Below, piece by piece: positions 37,601 through 50,000 of a stretch of 64,000 bases of DNA. Position 1 is the first letter of the stretch, and each line of letters starts with the position of its first letter. The stretch lies in NCBI GenBank assembly GCA_025345505.1, contig JANVCC010000018.1:41097263-41161262 (forward strand). The letters are read 5' to 3'. A program made the translations under genes and the position numbers. Below the pieces are notes generated by a model. It was given only the letters and a program-made list of their open reading frames with translations. It was not told the DNA's origin and did no database searches. The DNA comes from Todiramphus chloris collaris (Eukaryota > Chordata > Aves > Coraciiformes > Alcedinidae).

Positions 37601-37671
<71 letters not shown>
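37601..37671. repeat. A homopolymer, 71 bp
   Basis: Uninterrupted A from 37601 to 37671, followed by CCAAAAACC. The length is far beyond other runs in the window. No AATAAA signal lies 10-30 bp upstream, so it is not clearly a retrocopy tail. Frames crossing it give poly-Lys or poly-Phe artefacts. Confidence 0.95.
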
Positions 37672-37673
<2 letters not shown>

Positions 37674-40600
37674 AAAAACCTGTGGATTTTAACATCTATA
37701 AATTGACACACACATAGATGCACTATTACAAATGCACCGGTATATGAATCAGGTCCCAAGGACTGCTTTAGTTCTTTTAATTCACATTTAGTAAGTCTCA
37801 GAAGCTACTTGAGAGCAAGGTATCTCTCAAAATAAGTAAGGCTTATTGAATTTGAATATAGACTTAAAGAAACACCCCCACAAATGCTCTTTATAATGTC
37901 ACTTTTAAAATAAAAGAATATGTTCCTTTTCACTGGAACCAGCTGGCTTCACCATATACTGTATAATTTTAAATGATAAAGCCCTTTTACTAGCTCTTGC
38001 ATTTAGAGGTGTAATTTAAATACCCAGGAAATCAATATCTGCTTTGCTACATGATTACAACCAAATAATTGAAATATCAGAAGGTCAGTGAGCCACAGAG
38101 CCTTTGTACTAAGGAAATCAGACATTCTAATGACAATGCTTTCAGTACAAACGTAGTTCTTAATGTAATTGTATGCAACTCTTGAAAGTACTGGTTTTAG
38201 CACTCTGCCAAGAATATAGCTGTGTAGAAATGATCACCTGAAAACGTCAGTGGCACTTTTGTGTCATCAGTTTTTAAACAGAACTCCTCATTGTTCCCTA
38301 CAGTATTGCTGCAGACAAGCCACAGAAACTGCATTCAGGGAGGAATATTATGCAAACCAACGCCAAAATGACAAGATTGATTTTGGACAAGTCTGAAGGC
38401 TGGAAACAGGCTGCTACTTCTTGCAAGCTAGGAACAGTGCTTTATGAACTTGGTTCCTCTGAAAAACTAGAGAAAGGATATTTATAAGGGAAATACTTAA
38501 TTCATGTTTTCTCTTCTAAAGAAAAAAGGATTCTCCCTTATGATATAAAATCAGGAGAATCTGTAGGTGAAGAACAAGTCAAGGTTAATATAAATTATGT
38601 ATCTGCTACTCAGTTGCAAAGCAGAGCAAAGGGAAAAAAAAAACAGGCTTTCTTATCAAAGAATGACTGCAATATTATTTCAAAGGTATTCACTGTGATT
38701 GTAAGATAATAGTTTTAAAACTAGAGTAAGCACAAAGGTTGAGCAGCTTACTTAATGAAGCACTAGCCTTTCATCCCTAGCCGTATAATTTAAATCCATC
38801 TTTCAGTACTAAGTAAAATGAGTGGCTCATCTTTGTCCCTCATGGACAGTAATGTCCATTATGTAACTACTGCATGTAATTTGACACAATTTAGTACAAC
38901 CAATGGTTTTGTCAGTAGAACACCAAGCTTCAGCTACCACAAATGATGAAATACCTTTTTTCCCCCATGCAAGCAACTGTCAAAAGCATGGTTTTATTTT
39001 TACTGAAGCATCTGTAAAAATCCCTACTTTTTTGTGCTGCAAGCCTCATTCCAGGTGTGATTCCTTGCATCCAATATCTGTATCATTCCCTCTAAGATCC
39101 AGATTTTAACAATGAACTTTGTGTTACATCTAAATTATTCTAATTATTTTTTTTAATTCAATTTTCACAGGATTTCACTTTCAGATCTGAAACTCTGGTC
39201 ATGTACATCAGTATCCCTGTGAGTGGAGACCTAAAGCAAGGCCATGCTGGCTTAATACGAAATCTTACAGAAGGTCTTATAGCTGGTTTTCCATTACCTA
39301 ATCTGGAAAACTGCTCACATTTGTTATTAATTACGATAATATAAGACATTTTTGTGTATTCGTAACTTACAGAGATGAGTTTGAGAATAATTGAAGATCT
39401 CAATCTAATAGTACGTTTTTAATACCTGTATTAAATAGTTTGTGTGTGGCTTTCCAATGAAAGTGGCCCAAGAAACACTGAGATCTCATAACCAAATCTA
39501 TCAGATTTGGAAAATTTGCACTGTGAAATCATCTAGTGACGTAGTAAGTGATATCAAATATGGGAAAAGTGCTAGCTGTTGGAATGTATGGAATATATGG
39601 GAGCTACATTTGCTTACATCAGTCTTTTCTCTCAATATTTCACCTGCCATGTAAATACCTTATAAAGTTGCTTTTCTGTAGGAAATGCTAATTGAATCTC
39701 ATTGTGTGTAGTGGACATAGAGCTTCAGTTCACATCAGGGGCTTTTTACAGTTTATATTTGTGTATAATATAAGGTCCAAATTTCAATTACATTCAGCAC
39801 CATGGTTTGGATTAGGGTAGGTAATATACGTAATATTGCTTTGAGTACCTCAGTTTCTTAGTTTGTTCACATATGTATATTTGCAAAGATTAATTGCTAC
39901 TATCTTACTCCCATGATTTAATGAGAAATTTTCTATTTAGTGACTGCACCAGAGGTTCCTTCTGCATATTGTGCAGCCTGTACATTCTTTTTTTGCTTGC
40001 TGAGCACTATTGGATGCTTTAGTTCCCTTCTGAGCAGTAAAAGCTAAAGTCTTATGTATGTTTGTGAAGACTTTACTAAGAAAAGCAGCCCCAGTGAATT
40101 AAATCCTACCTCAGCAAAAGAAGCTAGAAAAGCATTGAGCTTGACTCTTTGATCAGTAACAAATTGGTTTAAAAAATATTTTTTATTAAAATTAATTTAT
40201 AATAATTAATTCATAGATTATCTAAATATGATGAATTTTAATAAGCATTGTACTAGTATAGTCACTAGAATATTCAGAATTTTGTTTTTTTCATTTATTT
40301 TGAACATCATCTTTACTGTGTTGCTGAGACACAACAGTAAAAAAAAATCCCACCTAAATCCTAAATGGGTCATATCTTTTTGGATTTGAAGGCATAACCT
40401 AAAGACAATTTTGGAAGACTCATGATAGATAATTAATTTAATATTGAAAATAAGATAGTTCTTTTATCCATGCTCATATACTATAGAGTACAATTACATG
40501 ATCTATAATAACACAGCTTCACTATTGTAAGTCATTATAGTACAAAAGAAAAAATATTACTCTCCTCATCTCTCAAAATTATAAACTATCTACCTCTGTT

Positions 40601-43430
40601 TACTTATAAAGTGTACATTTTCTGTTAGCCAATATTTCAGGCCTTTTTTTGTCCAACTTCAATCCACTTTACTTGCAGCTATTTTCAAGCAGACAATGAA
40701 TTCAGAATGGGGGGAAAAAAGCTGGAACATTATCCACTCTTAACAACATGATAACCCAGATCATTGTTGTAGTGCATCAAGACACATTCTTTTAAAAAAA
40801 TAACAACTTAAAAAGCATGTTGTGTCTGAGAGTGATAGTTTCCTGCACTCAGCCCTATTCTGACAATACAGAAATAATGTTTACAATTACCTAGAAGCTG
40901 ATTACTTCTCTGAAAAATAGATATGTGCATTTAGATTAATATTTTCATTCACTTCTGTCCACAAAAGCTTTCCTTTACAAAAATCATACAAAACCCCATT
41001 ACTCAGTAGTACTTGAATAATAGCAAAGTGTGAGCTGTTTTTTCTGGGTGTGGGTTGGAGGCATGTATGGAAAAAACAAAGAACCGGATTATGACTTGAC
41101 ATGGTACTTAAATTCACCCTTCTAATAAGCCTAAAATACCACATGAAGGAGAATTTCAAAGACTGCCTTTTTACAAAGTTTGTACAGAAGTGTTTTTTTC
41201 TCACTCTCAAAAGCTCTCAAGGGCAGAAAGGCCAAGACACGAACACTGTCTTGTCTTCAGAATTCCCATCAAACACAGCATTTAAGAACACAATTTACTA
41301 TTCCATATTTTATGAGTGAGATTCAGATAGTTACTGGTTTAGGTTTCATTTAATTATTAAAGAGAATTTATTCTATCTTGAGTATTTATTATGAAATCCC
41401 TTTGACAGAAGGAAAACCCATTTAAATACACTTATTATCAGTTTTGTATTTGTGTGCTGTGAAAAATGATCACACTTCAATGTTAATTACTATGCAATCA
41501 TGTTTTTTCAAAAAGAGATATTGTTTTGTTAACTTTAAGGAAGAGGCTGTGTAGTTGACACCAGTTGTAACCTACCAGCCTGCAGTATACTGATCTCTAA
41601 AGATACTATCAAAGATAAATCAGTATGATACTATTAAATTAAAACCAGCATCTACCTCATCATCATCATGAAAGGAAAACAGAAAAGGCCACAAAAGCAA
41701 ATATCTCATTAGCAAGTGTGACAAAGATTTAATTTGGGTAATTTTTCAAGAATGTTAGCTGACTGTGCTCTGGCTTTTAAATGTCCCTGATTTTTCAAAT
41801 ATTTAGTCAGTATTGCTCATTTCCTATTGATAAGGCTTCTCTACAATAAATGAGCAATAAATTCAGAAATGTCCACATACAACTTTTTTCCAATTTTTCC
41901 CTCAAATGAAGGGGGAAGGGCTGAGTGCCCAAACTCACTGAAGCAGAAGCCATTCTTTGTTCTGCTCAAGGAGGACCTGTTGCAGGAGTGAAGCTCAGAG
42001 CTGTAATCCAACCATATTTTGATGCTAAACTTCATTGGAAACAGGAAACAGGTCTTGGAATCCTGGACCTTTATTTCTCTCTAGGTGCAGTTCTTGTATT
42101 TGTTGAATTAAAATATGTATATATATATATCTATTTTAAGGGTGCTTATGTGATTGTAACACTGACTATGACTTTAGTAAAGGTAGTATGATAAAACTTT
42201 GTTTATTAGGTCCTGCTCCACTGAGCTGGAAGGAGATGTGAAGACACATATTCTAGCAAGATGCATCATGTTGAAATGGTCTGGGTTCTCTAGTTGTATT
42301 TATTAACTAATTGTTGAGTTTGGGGATGTTAAGGGTTATCTGCTTTTTGTTGATATAAAAATGCAAATATTAGCAGATAGTTTTACCTATAAATCTTTTG
42401 TAACAGTTATTTTTATGGCTACATATATATATATAAAATAAACTGTAAGTTTACGGTTATAATTTTGTATGTATTGCCTATGCCCAGGCTTCTCTACTTA
42501 GGAAAAAAGTAGAAGGGGTGTGAGAGGAGAAAGAAATAGAGACTGCACTTGCGAGATAAAATTTGTTTTTATGGATGTGGATGTTAAAACAAAAAATCAA
42601 GGAATAATAATTTGAATAAAAGAAAACAATTCATTTTGTGATTTTGAAACTCGCTTTGATTTTAACATTTAAAAACATAGTCTCACTCAGGCACAATATA
42701 ATATCTAAATTAAAGCCAAAAAGAATAGATTCAAAATTTCAAAGGGTTTTAGACCCAGAAGGAGTAAGATCAGAAGAAGTTTCAGTCAGAAGTCACACAA
42801 CTGAATAGGTTCTGCAATAATTTTTGAATCTTCTTTAGAAAAATGTTTAGAAGAATTTTTATCAACATGCCATCAAAAGGAGTAATAGTATCTGCAATCA
42901 AGAATACCTACAAAAAAACTCATATTAAGGAATGGACATGTAAAACAGAAAATTGTCTTGTCAAGATAAAATCTCAAGGACATAAAAAATTTCAATGTCA
43001 TCTTGTTTTTCAGAATATAAAAACAAAACAAAACAATAACTTCTTTTTATTTTTACTTAAATAAAACTAAAAACTCTGGATCAGTAACAAAACATATAAA
43101 TTTTTAAAAAGAGGCAAATTTGCTTCTTATGTCTTTTAAATATTTAGGTCAATAGTTTACACTGTAATATACTTAAGGAAGCAAAATATTCCTGTAGCTT
43201 AATATTGCATTTTGTTATTTATGTGGAATTTAATTTAATCTGAATCCAGTATTTGGAACAGTTTTTATTTAAAATAAGATTTTCACCCACATGTGACAAA
43301 AACCATTAGCTCTGCTGGAAATATTTATATATACTTTTGGATGCATGTAGCTGTAAAAATGAAAAGCTTTATTTTTATTTAAATATAAAAATAGAATATA
43401 TCATATCATTAACTGGCCTTTTCTTTCTCC
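37672..43430. other. AT-rich unique DNA, no gene seen
   Basis: Only short frames without domains, A/T runs and a short (AT)n run near 42116-42131. No mobile element was recognised. Confidence 0.6.
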
Positions 43431-43510
43431 TTTCCTTTCCTTTCCTTTCCTTTCCTTTCCTTTCCTTTCCTTTCCTTTCCTTTCCTTTCCTTTCCTTTCC
43501 TTTCCTTTCC
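43431..43510. repeat. (TTTCC)16 microsatellite
   Basis: Sixteen perfect pentamers TTTCC in tandem, preceded by imperfect TTTCTTTC-type sequence. This is the left half of a compound pyrimidine tract. The frames across it (Ser/Phe/Leu/Pro on plus, Gly/Lys/Glu on minus) are artefacts. Confidence 0.97.
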
Positions 43511-43553
43511 CCTTCCCCTTCCCCTTCCCCTTCCCCTTCCCCTTCCCCTTCCC
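43509..43553. repeat. (CCCCTT)7 microsatellite
   Basis: Seven CCCCTT hexamers follow the TTTCC array directly and share its last CC. The minus strand reads GGGG(AA) repeated, which fits the G-quadruplex pattern of four or more G runs with 2-nt loops. Confidence 0.96.
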
Positions 43554-46500
43554 TTCTTTTATCCAAATTATAGGTCCACATACGTACTGGGTAGAGCTTT
43601 CACTTTATTTTTTAAAATGTATTTTTCACTGCTTGTTAATAAAATGTCATCACTAGTGTTTCATTTAATAGTATTAGATTAACAACCTTCCCCTTCAAGA
43701 AAATGATTTTTCCTTTGTTTTCCTAAATTACCTGTGTGTTGCTTCTATGTATACTGTAATTCTGATGTATACATCTTTTCTTAGCAATTTTCATCAAATA
43801 ATGTCCCCAGACATACTGCAAGCTGAGCCTTCTTGGCAAAACTCAGACCTACTTGCTTTGTTTTGTTGTGTTTTATTTTATTCAAAGTCATTTAATGTCA
43901 AAGCATACCTTCAGTGTGAATGCTTCCATAAATCACAGATTATTTTGCTTTTTCTATGCTTAACAGTTAGAATAGATCGTCAACTAAGTTGGCGTATCTT
44001 CAGGTGCTACTTCAGCGACCATCAAGAGAATCAAATATGTCACAAAAAAGGTGATAAACAAATGGATTACCTAACACAAATTCTCAATATGAAACTCTCA
44101 AGTGAAAAAGTTATACATGCAGAAGGCCTGTCTAAAGACCCCAGGTGGACTGACCAGAGGAATCCTACTTGAATGGTCCCTGGGGGGCTCTGGGGATTAA
44201 GTCCTCTCTTTCATTTGGATAAGGTCTGGCAAAGAAGCTGACTCCAGTGGAGAATGTCAAACCTGTTGGAGGTTACTTTGTGTTGCAAAGCAGCTGCATA
44301 AAAGGAGAATTAATTCTCAGCTCCCCAGAAGTCATCTCTACTTAGTTTCAGGAACATAAGCTTCACATGGTCAAAGGATAATGCTAAGGTTGAGATGTTT
44401 CCCAGATGAAAAATAATGTTCCAATAAAACTGAAAATGAGTGAAAAAAACCTGAGAGACTTTGACATAGGAGCTTTTAGACCTATTTCTATAAAGTCTAT
44501 AGAGTTATCTTTTAGGAACTTGCATCAGAAGACTTAAGTGAAACGCACACACTGTATTTTTTTTTAAACCAATTAAAAATGTTCAACTTCTTCTTGGTAT
44601 AATTTGACAGAATATAGTGCCTGAGAATCTGGTATGAAGCAAAAACTGATCAACAGTTACAGCAACTCTGAGTCTCATAGTCTTGTCTTAGGATATAAAT
44701 CAGTCTCCATATAAGAGAAAGAGCTGTCAAGACAATTCTCATCTCTAGCAATGGAATAAATATATAAATAATATAAAAACATAAAAAAAAAAAAATTCAA
44801 TACACCAACCATGCAATTGATTATTAAAGTACTACACTGAATGCAGAAGTTGGAATACTGAAAAGCTAACTGATTTCCATAATCTGACATATAGATGACT
44901 TTAAATCACATGTCTGTCTTCAAGATTTGCAGAAGATGACTCCTTCATGTACAGTTAAAATTATATATGTGTCTACGTGTATATAAATGTATATATTTTA
45001 ATAATAATAAATATTATTTCTAAAGTGATAAACATCTGAAACTCATAGCATGAGTTAATTATATTGGTTCTGAAGAACCCACAGAAGGCAAAAGTGGACA
45101 AATTGTGGAATGTGAGGAATACAGAAGGCAACTGGCCTGATGGATAGGAAGGAGGCAATAGATGTTATATTTCTTTAATTTAGGAGTATTTCCTAGATGT
45201 GCATTCTCAGAAGCTGATGCAGACTAAATTAGTATAAAGTAGGTTAGATACTAAATACTATTTCTTCCTATTGCTATATATCACTGAAGTGATAAAGGAA
45301 GAAATATATGATGGTTCATATTCTACAAGTCTGGACAATGTCTTTTACATGGTACATGAAAAGTAGCTGTGGCTCAAAATTTATGTCTATGTTCTTTGTT
45401 ACATTCTTAAATTGCAACTCTGAACTACGTGTGAACAAATCATGAAATTTCCTTTACAGTTGTGGAGAAAAATAGATATTTCTGAAACAAAATTCATCTT
45501 ATGACAATAGTTGTGACATATATTGTATTCTAAGATTGCCTGTTTTGTTGCATTGGTTCTAAAGAGTAACTCACAGGAAGACAGCAAAAGGAGGTTAATT
45601 AAGTCCCTCTGCAATAAATATGCAATGGTTAAAAGAGAGATTAAACTAGAAAGCATATAAAAAAAAAATCCAAAACCAAAACAGTCAAAACATGAAAGCT
45701 TATAACCTTTGTTCTACATTGTACAGTGTGGCAGATATACTGAGAACCACTGGAGCTGAGACAACACATTCATATTTCTGATGGAAGATTTGAAAATCTA
45801 GGGTTTGTTTGATTTAAGATTTGGTTTGAGGTATAAGAAATCAAAGATCCAGAACACATTGCATGGAAGCAATGGTCATGACCTGAAGCAATGGTCATGG
45901 TAATTTTCAGTGTTCATGACAACGTGACAATGACAATGACTGCACTAGTCACACCATTCAGTTTATATGATCATAAAAAGTCACCACAGAAGAAAATGCT
46001 TCCAAAGATGTTCCAAGAGCTTGTCCAATACAAAACACAATCTCTACTTCCAAGGCACCAACAGCTCCAAGAGGAATAAACAAAAATTAAGCCACAGTAC
46101 TAACAAACTTACTTTCTTTTTTGTCAGACATGATATTTTATTAGTACATATGCAGAGTACAGAAAGAAGAACAGTTGGGTCATAAACCCTTCAGTTTTCT
46201 CTTGCAAAGCCCTGTGTCAGATGATAGTGATAGTGTCTGCTACTTTAATGAAGAACAGTCAAACATTGCTGAGAAGATAAACATGCAATGCAATATTGTA
46301 ATTCAAGAGGTGCAGAATCAGTCACAGAAATCAACACTATCTATTGTGTGGCTGATTGGTTATGCTCTGGGCTAGGAAAACATCATCTAGCCAAGTGAAG
46401 TAGCATTTTTCTATTCCACCCCCAGGCAGGATTGACTATCAATGACTATATCAAGAGACCAGGTGGCTGGTACAGAAGGGCCAAAAAGAGACATTACCTG

Positions 46501-46639
46501 GGTCTCATATGTTCATTCCATGAAGCATGTTAATAGTTTAGTCTAGTACCATAAAACACAAATGTGTAGAAGTAGTACTACCACTCATGTACTAAGGAAG
46601 AAATCAATAAAATTATCTCCAAACCCAAGAAATCTTTTG
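43554..46639. other. AT-rich unique DNA, no gene seen
   Basis: A 141-codon frame at 43747-44172 (plus) has no domain. A 19-bp duplication at 45866-45899 is listed. A slightly GC-richer patch near 44.17-44.35 kb was not identified. Confidence 0.55.
45866..45899. repeat. Short tandem duplication
   Basis: GAAGCAATGGTCATG occurs at 45866-45880 and again at 45885-45899, separated by ACCT, giving a 19-bp unit with a partial second copy. Confidence 0.9.
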
Positions 46640-47860
46640 AAGAAAAGGATATTAAATTCAATAAAGGCAAATGCAAAGTACACTTAACTTGCTGGTACAT
46701 ATATAAAGCAGGGAGTAGCTGGACAGGTCAAAGGATTACAGATCACCTGGGGTTACATTGCAATGCAAACTGCATAGAAGATAGCAACATGATGCCACTT
46801 AAGAAAAGGTAAATGTCGTTCTTAAATGGATTAAGACTGCACTTCATATTTAGCTAGATCCTGCTCTCACCTGGCAATAGTTTAACCTTGAGCTATATAC
46901 TCATCATATCCAGCTCTAGGGAATCTTTCTGTAGAGGAGACATAGTTCATCCAGATGTTCTTGAATGCCCTTCTACATGCAACACAGACTGTGGGAAATT
47001 TTGTAAACTGACAGTGGAGGCACAGGATTGTTCTTACCTAATTGAAGAAGTGCTCATCCATGGAGTTATACATGTTATTAGTTGAATGCTTGGTGCAGGA
47101 ACATGCACAGAGTCACACATGCATCTCAGCTGAATGCCATAAGCAGTGACAGCAACCCACAGACAGCAGCCCCCCACCATGCAGCCTCTCCCCATGCTGC
47201 CTGTGCTTCAGGTGTCACTGATTATACACTGGGTGAGCAAAGGAGAAGCATCCACAGAGTTAGTTTTCCTCATATGAGTCCAAAGCTCCCTTGAGCTGTT
47301 GCCTCATAAGGAGGATGGTCCCTGCTGTCTATGGACTGAGCTGTTTCCCTGACGACATCCAGATGAGGGTACAGCAAGTGTGGATTAGGAGTTCACTAAG
47401 GTCACTAGACCAGACACAGAAATCAGGCATAGCTGAATAGGAACATTGTATGTTCAACAGGGGATGTAATTATTTAAATTATTCTGATCAGTTTAGCACT
47501 GATAAGGCCTCAGAAGGATTATCATGCCAAGCTCTATGCACCAAAGTTTAAGTAAATGGTAGGAATACTGGAACAAAATTGAAGAGCTAAATGATGATGA
47601 GGGGTTTGGAAAGAATAACCTGTGAAAAAAGGATGAAAGCACTGCTTTGTTTAGTTTAGAAAAGAAGAGAAGACTAAGAGGAGACATTAAAATAGTCTTC
47701 AAATATGCAGAAAGGGATATTTAAATTAGTTATTATGAAAAATATTTCTTAAACTGTATGGATAGCTAAGTGGTGGGACAAGTAACGCAGGGAGACAGTG
47801 GAATTTCTGTTGTTAGATCATTTTTATGAACACGTTTAAAAAAAAATCTGTCTGCTACTC
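46640..47860 (+). mobile_element. Ancient CR1-like LINE fragment, split
   Basis: Two blocks resemble the C-terminal coding part and 3' region of an old CR1/L3-type LINE in sense orientation. Block A (about 46640-46855) begins AATTCAATAAAGGCAAATGC, the FNKGKC coding motif, and continues through GGGTTACATTGCA and GATGCCACTTAAGAAAAGG. Block B (about 47462-47860) shows TTAGCACTGATAAGGCCTCA, then GATGAGGGGTTTGGAAAG, TTTAGAAAAGAAGAGAAGAC (the [10 protein letters not shown] region), and a 3' part with TTTCTTAAACTGTATGGATAG. Divergence is much higher than in the other CR1 copies, with gaps and stops, so it is an old insertion. The blocks would be almost contiguous in an intact element. Alignment was by eye from memory. 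Confidence 0.7.
46856..47461. other. About 600 bp unidentified DNA inside the ancient CR1
   Basis: This interval separates the two CR1 blocks and matches neither. It is a little GC-richer than its surroundings around 47080-47300. No terminal repeats, poly(A) tail or target-site duplication could be fixed. Small frames inside (46888-47085, Cys-rich; 47082-47294) have no recognisable domain. It may be an old LTR or other insertion. Confidence 0.4.
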
Positions 47861-49110
47861 CCATTTTTATGATTGATGCATTCCTAAAAATTAGGTTAAT
47901 TTCTTTCTTGAAAATCTATACTTACATGCATGGCTTGAGATATTATTTTAACTGTGTTTTCTAAGGGGAAGGGAAGGGAAATATTGTAAAAAAGACAGTA
48001 ATGCTAAAATCAGAAAGTAGATCATGGGAACACTGAGACTAAACATCTAACAAGGATTTTGGACAGCACATGCTGGGGTTGTGTGGTTTCAATTGTTCTT
48101 TAAAGGCCTCTTGGCCCCCACTGTAAATATTTTTTTTAAAAAGAAATGACACCTCTGTATCTGGAGTTGCATGACCTCAGTTATACCAAAGATGAACTTC
48201 TGTGCTATTTTTTGTAGTTTGTCAAGTGAGTCTGTAAGAGTTTTCTTTCTCATTGTTATTATCACATGGAATTATTTCTCATGTTTTGTTAGGTTTTTGA
48301 TTGAGAATCTTTGAGGTTTTGTTACATTACTTCCTAAAATATTTATTAATAAATAATGAGTCAGAAATGCCAGTCAGTCTTCAAAAAACTCCAAGGAGAG
48401 CTACTGATACAGGTGTATTTGAAAAACACAGCTCACATGCATGATAATTTACTGCAGAAAAGAAAAAAAAAAGCTGTATTTTGTATCAATTAAGATTATC
48501 AGTCCAGATGTAGTATGCAAGATAAACACACCTTCGTGCTATCTCAGCACAAAGCAATAATTCATTGATTGTGTTAATTATTGGTATGCTGCACAACACC
48601 TCTCTTGGTCAGATAACCAGCTATGCAATGCAAAATCTCCTCAAGTGTTCCAGTTAAGGTAATAGGTTGAAGCTACTCTTGTGATAATATTTCATAGTTG
48701 TAAAACTGGTGAAATTTTTGCAGGTAAAGTTTGAAACCTCATGTGCATCCTACTAGGGAAGATAATGCAGTTGCAGCTCTTCACAGAGCTTGAGCTCATC
48801 CTTGGCTTCTGGTGATGCATACTGCTTGAATAAGGGCAGAACAGAAAAGGGAGTCAAAATATGCAAAATGTCCAAGCCCACTTTGTCTTTCTTGGATTCT
48901 GTGAAACAGAATGGTTAGAAGCAGATTATCCCATTCCCTGCTCTATGTTCCAGAAAGTACAACATTATAAATACATTTGGGTGAGATCTGTTAGAAACGC
49001 CAGTGGTTTTAGCATTTGCAACCTTTTTTGTTCTTGCTTAAAAATGTTACAGTTACACTGTTTGAATAGGGTTGTTCTTTACAGTGTTTTCTGTTCACAA
49101 TTTCATGAAT

Positions 49111-49158
<48 letters not shown>

Positions 49159-49928
49159 TGAACTGTGTCAGTGATCAGGTACCAGAATAAAATATACATT
49201 CATCTTGCTCTTATGGTGATTACCAAATTCAGCACAACAGCATTAATGGAAAACATATGTGTAAATCTGCTGTGTATACAGCAAACACTCTTATGTATAA
49301 CACATTCTGCATGAGTATCTTATATTATTTCAGTGCAGAAGCTTACAAAAACAATAGCTTTTACACTGAACAAAGAGAATAAAGGAGAAAAAAGAAACAA
49401 AGAAAACAAGAAAAAGTCATTGAAAAACAAGATGGTTTAAGGGCCAGATTTAACAAGTCTGATTAGATCTGAAGTTCTCTTATCTGTTTGTTTTCTCCTG
49501 TCTTGATGAATGCTGTCCATTGAACATTGTTTATCTTGGTTGAAGAAAATCTTAGATATTTTGTCACAAAGAGATCTATTTCAAGGAGCTTAGAAGTTCT
49601 CATTTTCTCTCTAGACCAGATGTCTTAGTACAAATCTTGCCTTATAATCTCACTTACAACCTACTGTGTAAATGTTGATTGCACATCAAAATTCTTATTC
49701 TGATATGCCATTTTTTTTCCACAAAGCCATTTTGCTAAATCAGGCTGTAAAATAAGTTGTGCAGAAGAGACCTTCTTAAACAAATGAAATTTGTTGGTTT
49801 TGATCTTATCCAGAAAACTTAAAAATAGCTAGAGCTACATGAATCCAGGAGAGTCTTTTTAAATGTAACACCAAAGAAGGTAAAGGTTTTAACCTTTCTC
49901 ATAAATCTGATATGCTAGATATTTCCTG
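47861..49928. other. AT-rich unique DNA with one microsatellite
   Basis: No gene seen. A (TTTC)n tract lies at 49111-49159. The frame 48861-49190 that crosses it is an artefact of the repeat. Confidence 0.6.
49111..49159. repeat. (TTTC)12 microsatellite
   Basis: About twelve perfect tetramers TTTC. Confidence 0.96.
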
Positions 49929-50000
49929 CCCACAGTAGGGAAGCTGAAGCTAGATGATCTTTAAGGTCCCTTCCAACCCAAACCATTCTATGATATTATG
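49929..50000 (+). mobile_element. CR1 3'-end fragment
   Basis: A 70-bp remnant carrying the very end of a CR1 in sense orientation: GCTAGATGATCTTTAAGGTC, CCTTCCAACCCAAACC and the tail ATTCTATGATATTATG. Extreme 5' truncation of this kind is common for CR1. Confidence 0.9.

Noticed and set aside
37076-37695. Processed pseudogene next to the 71-A run, suggested by protein-like minus frames
   Set aside because: The frames lie on the opposite strand to the A run, so the run cannot be their poly(A) tail. There is no polyadenylation signal upstream of the run on the plus strand, and no protein family is recognised.
43431-43553. CRISPR-like or coding repeat array
   Set aside because: Units of 5 and 6 bp without spacers form a simple microsatellite.
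43747-44172. 141-codon plus-strand frame
   Set aside because: No recognisable domain and a composition (Leu, Phe, Ser, Cys) typical of chance frames in AT-rich DNA.
47493-47702. Minus-strand 69-codon frame
   Set aside because: Antisense shadow of the ancient plus-strand CR1 block.
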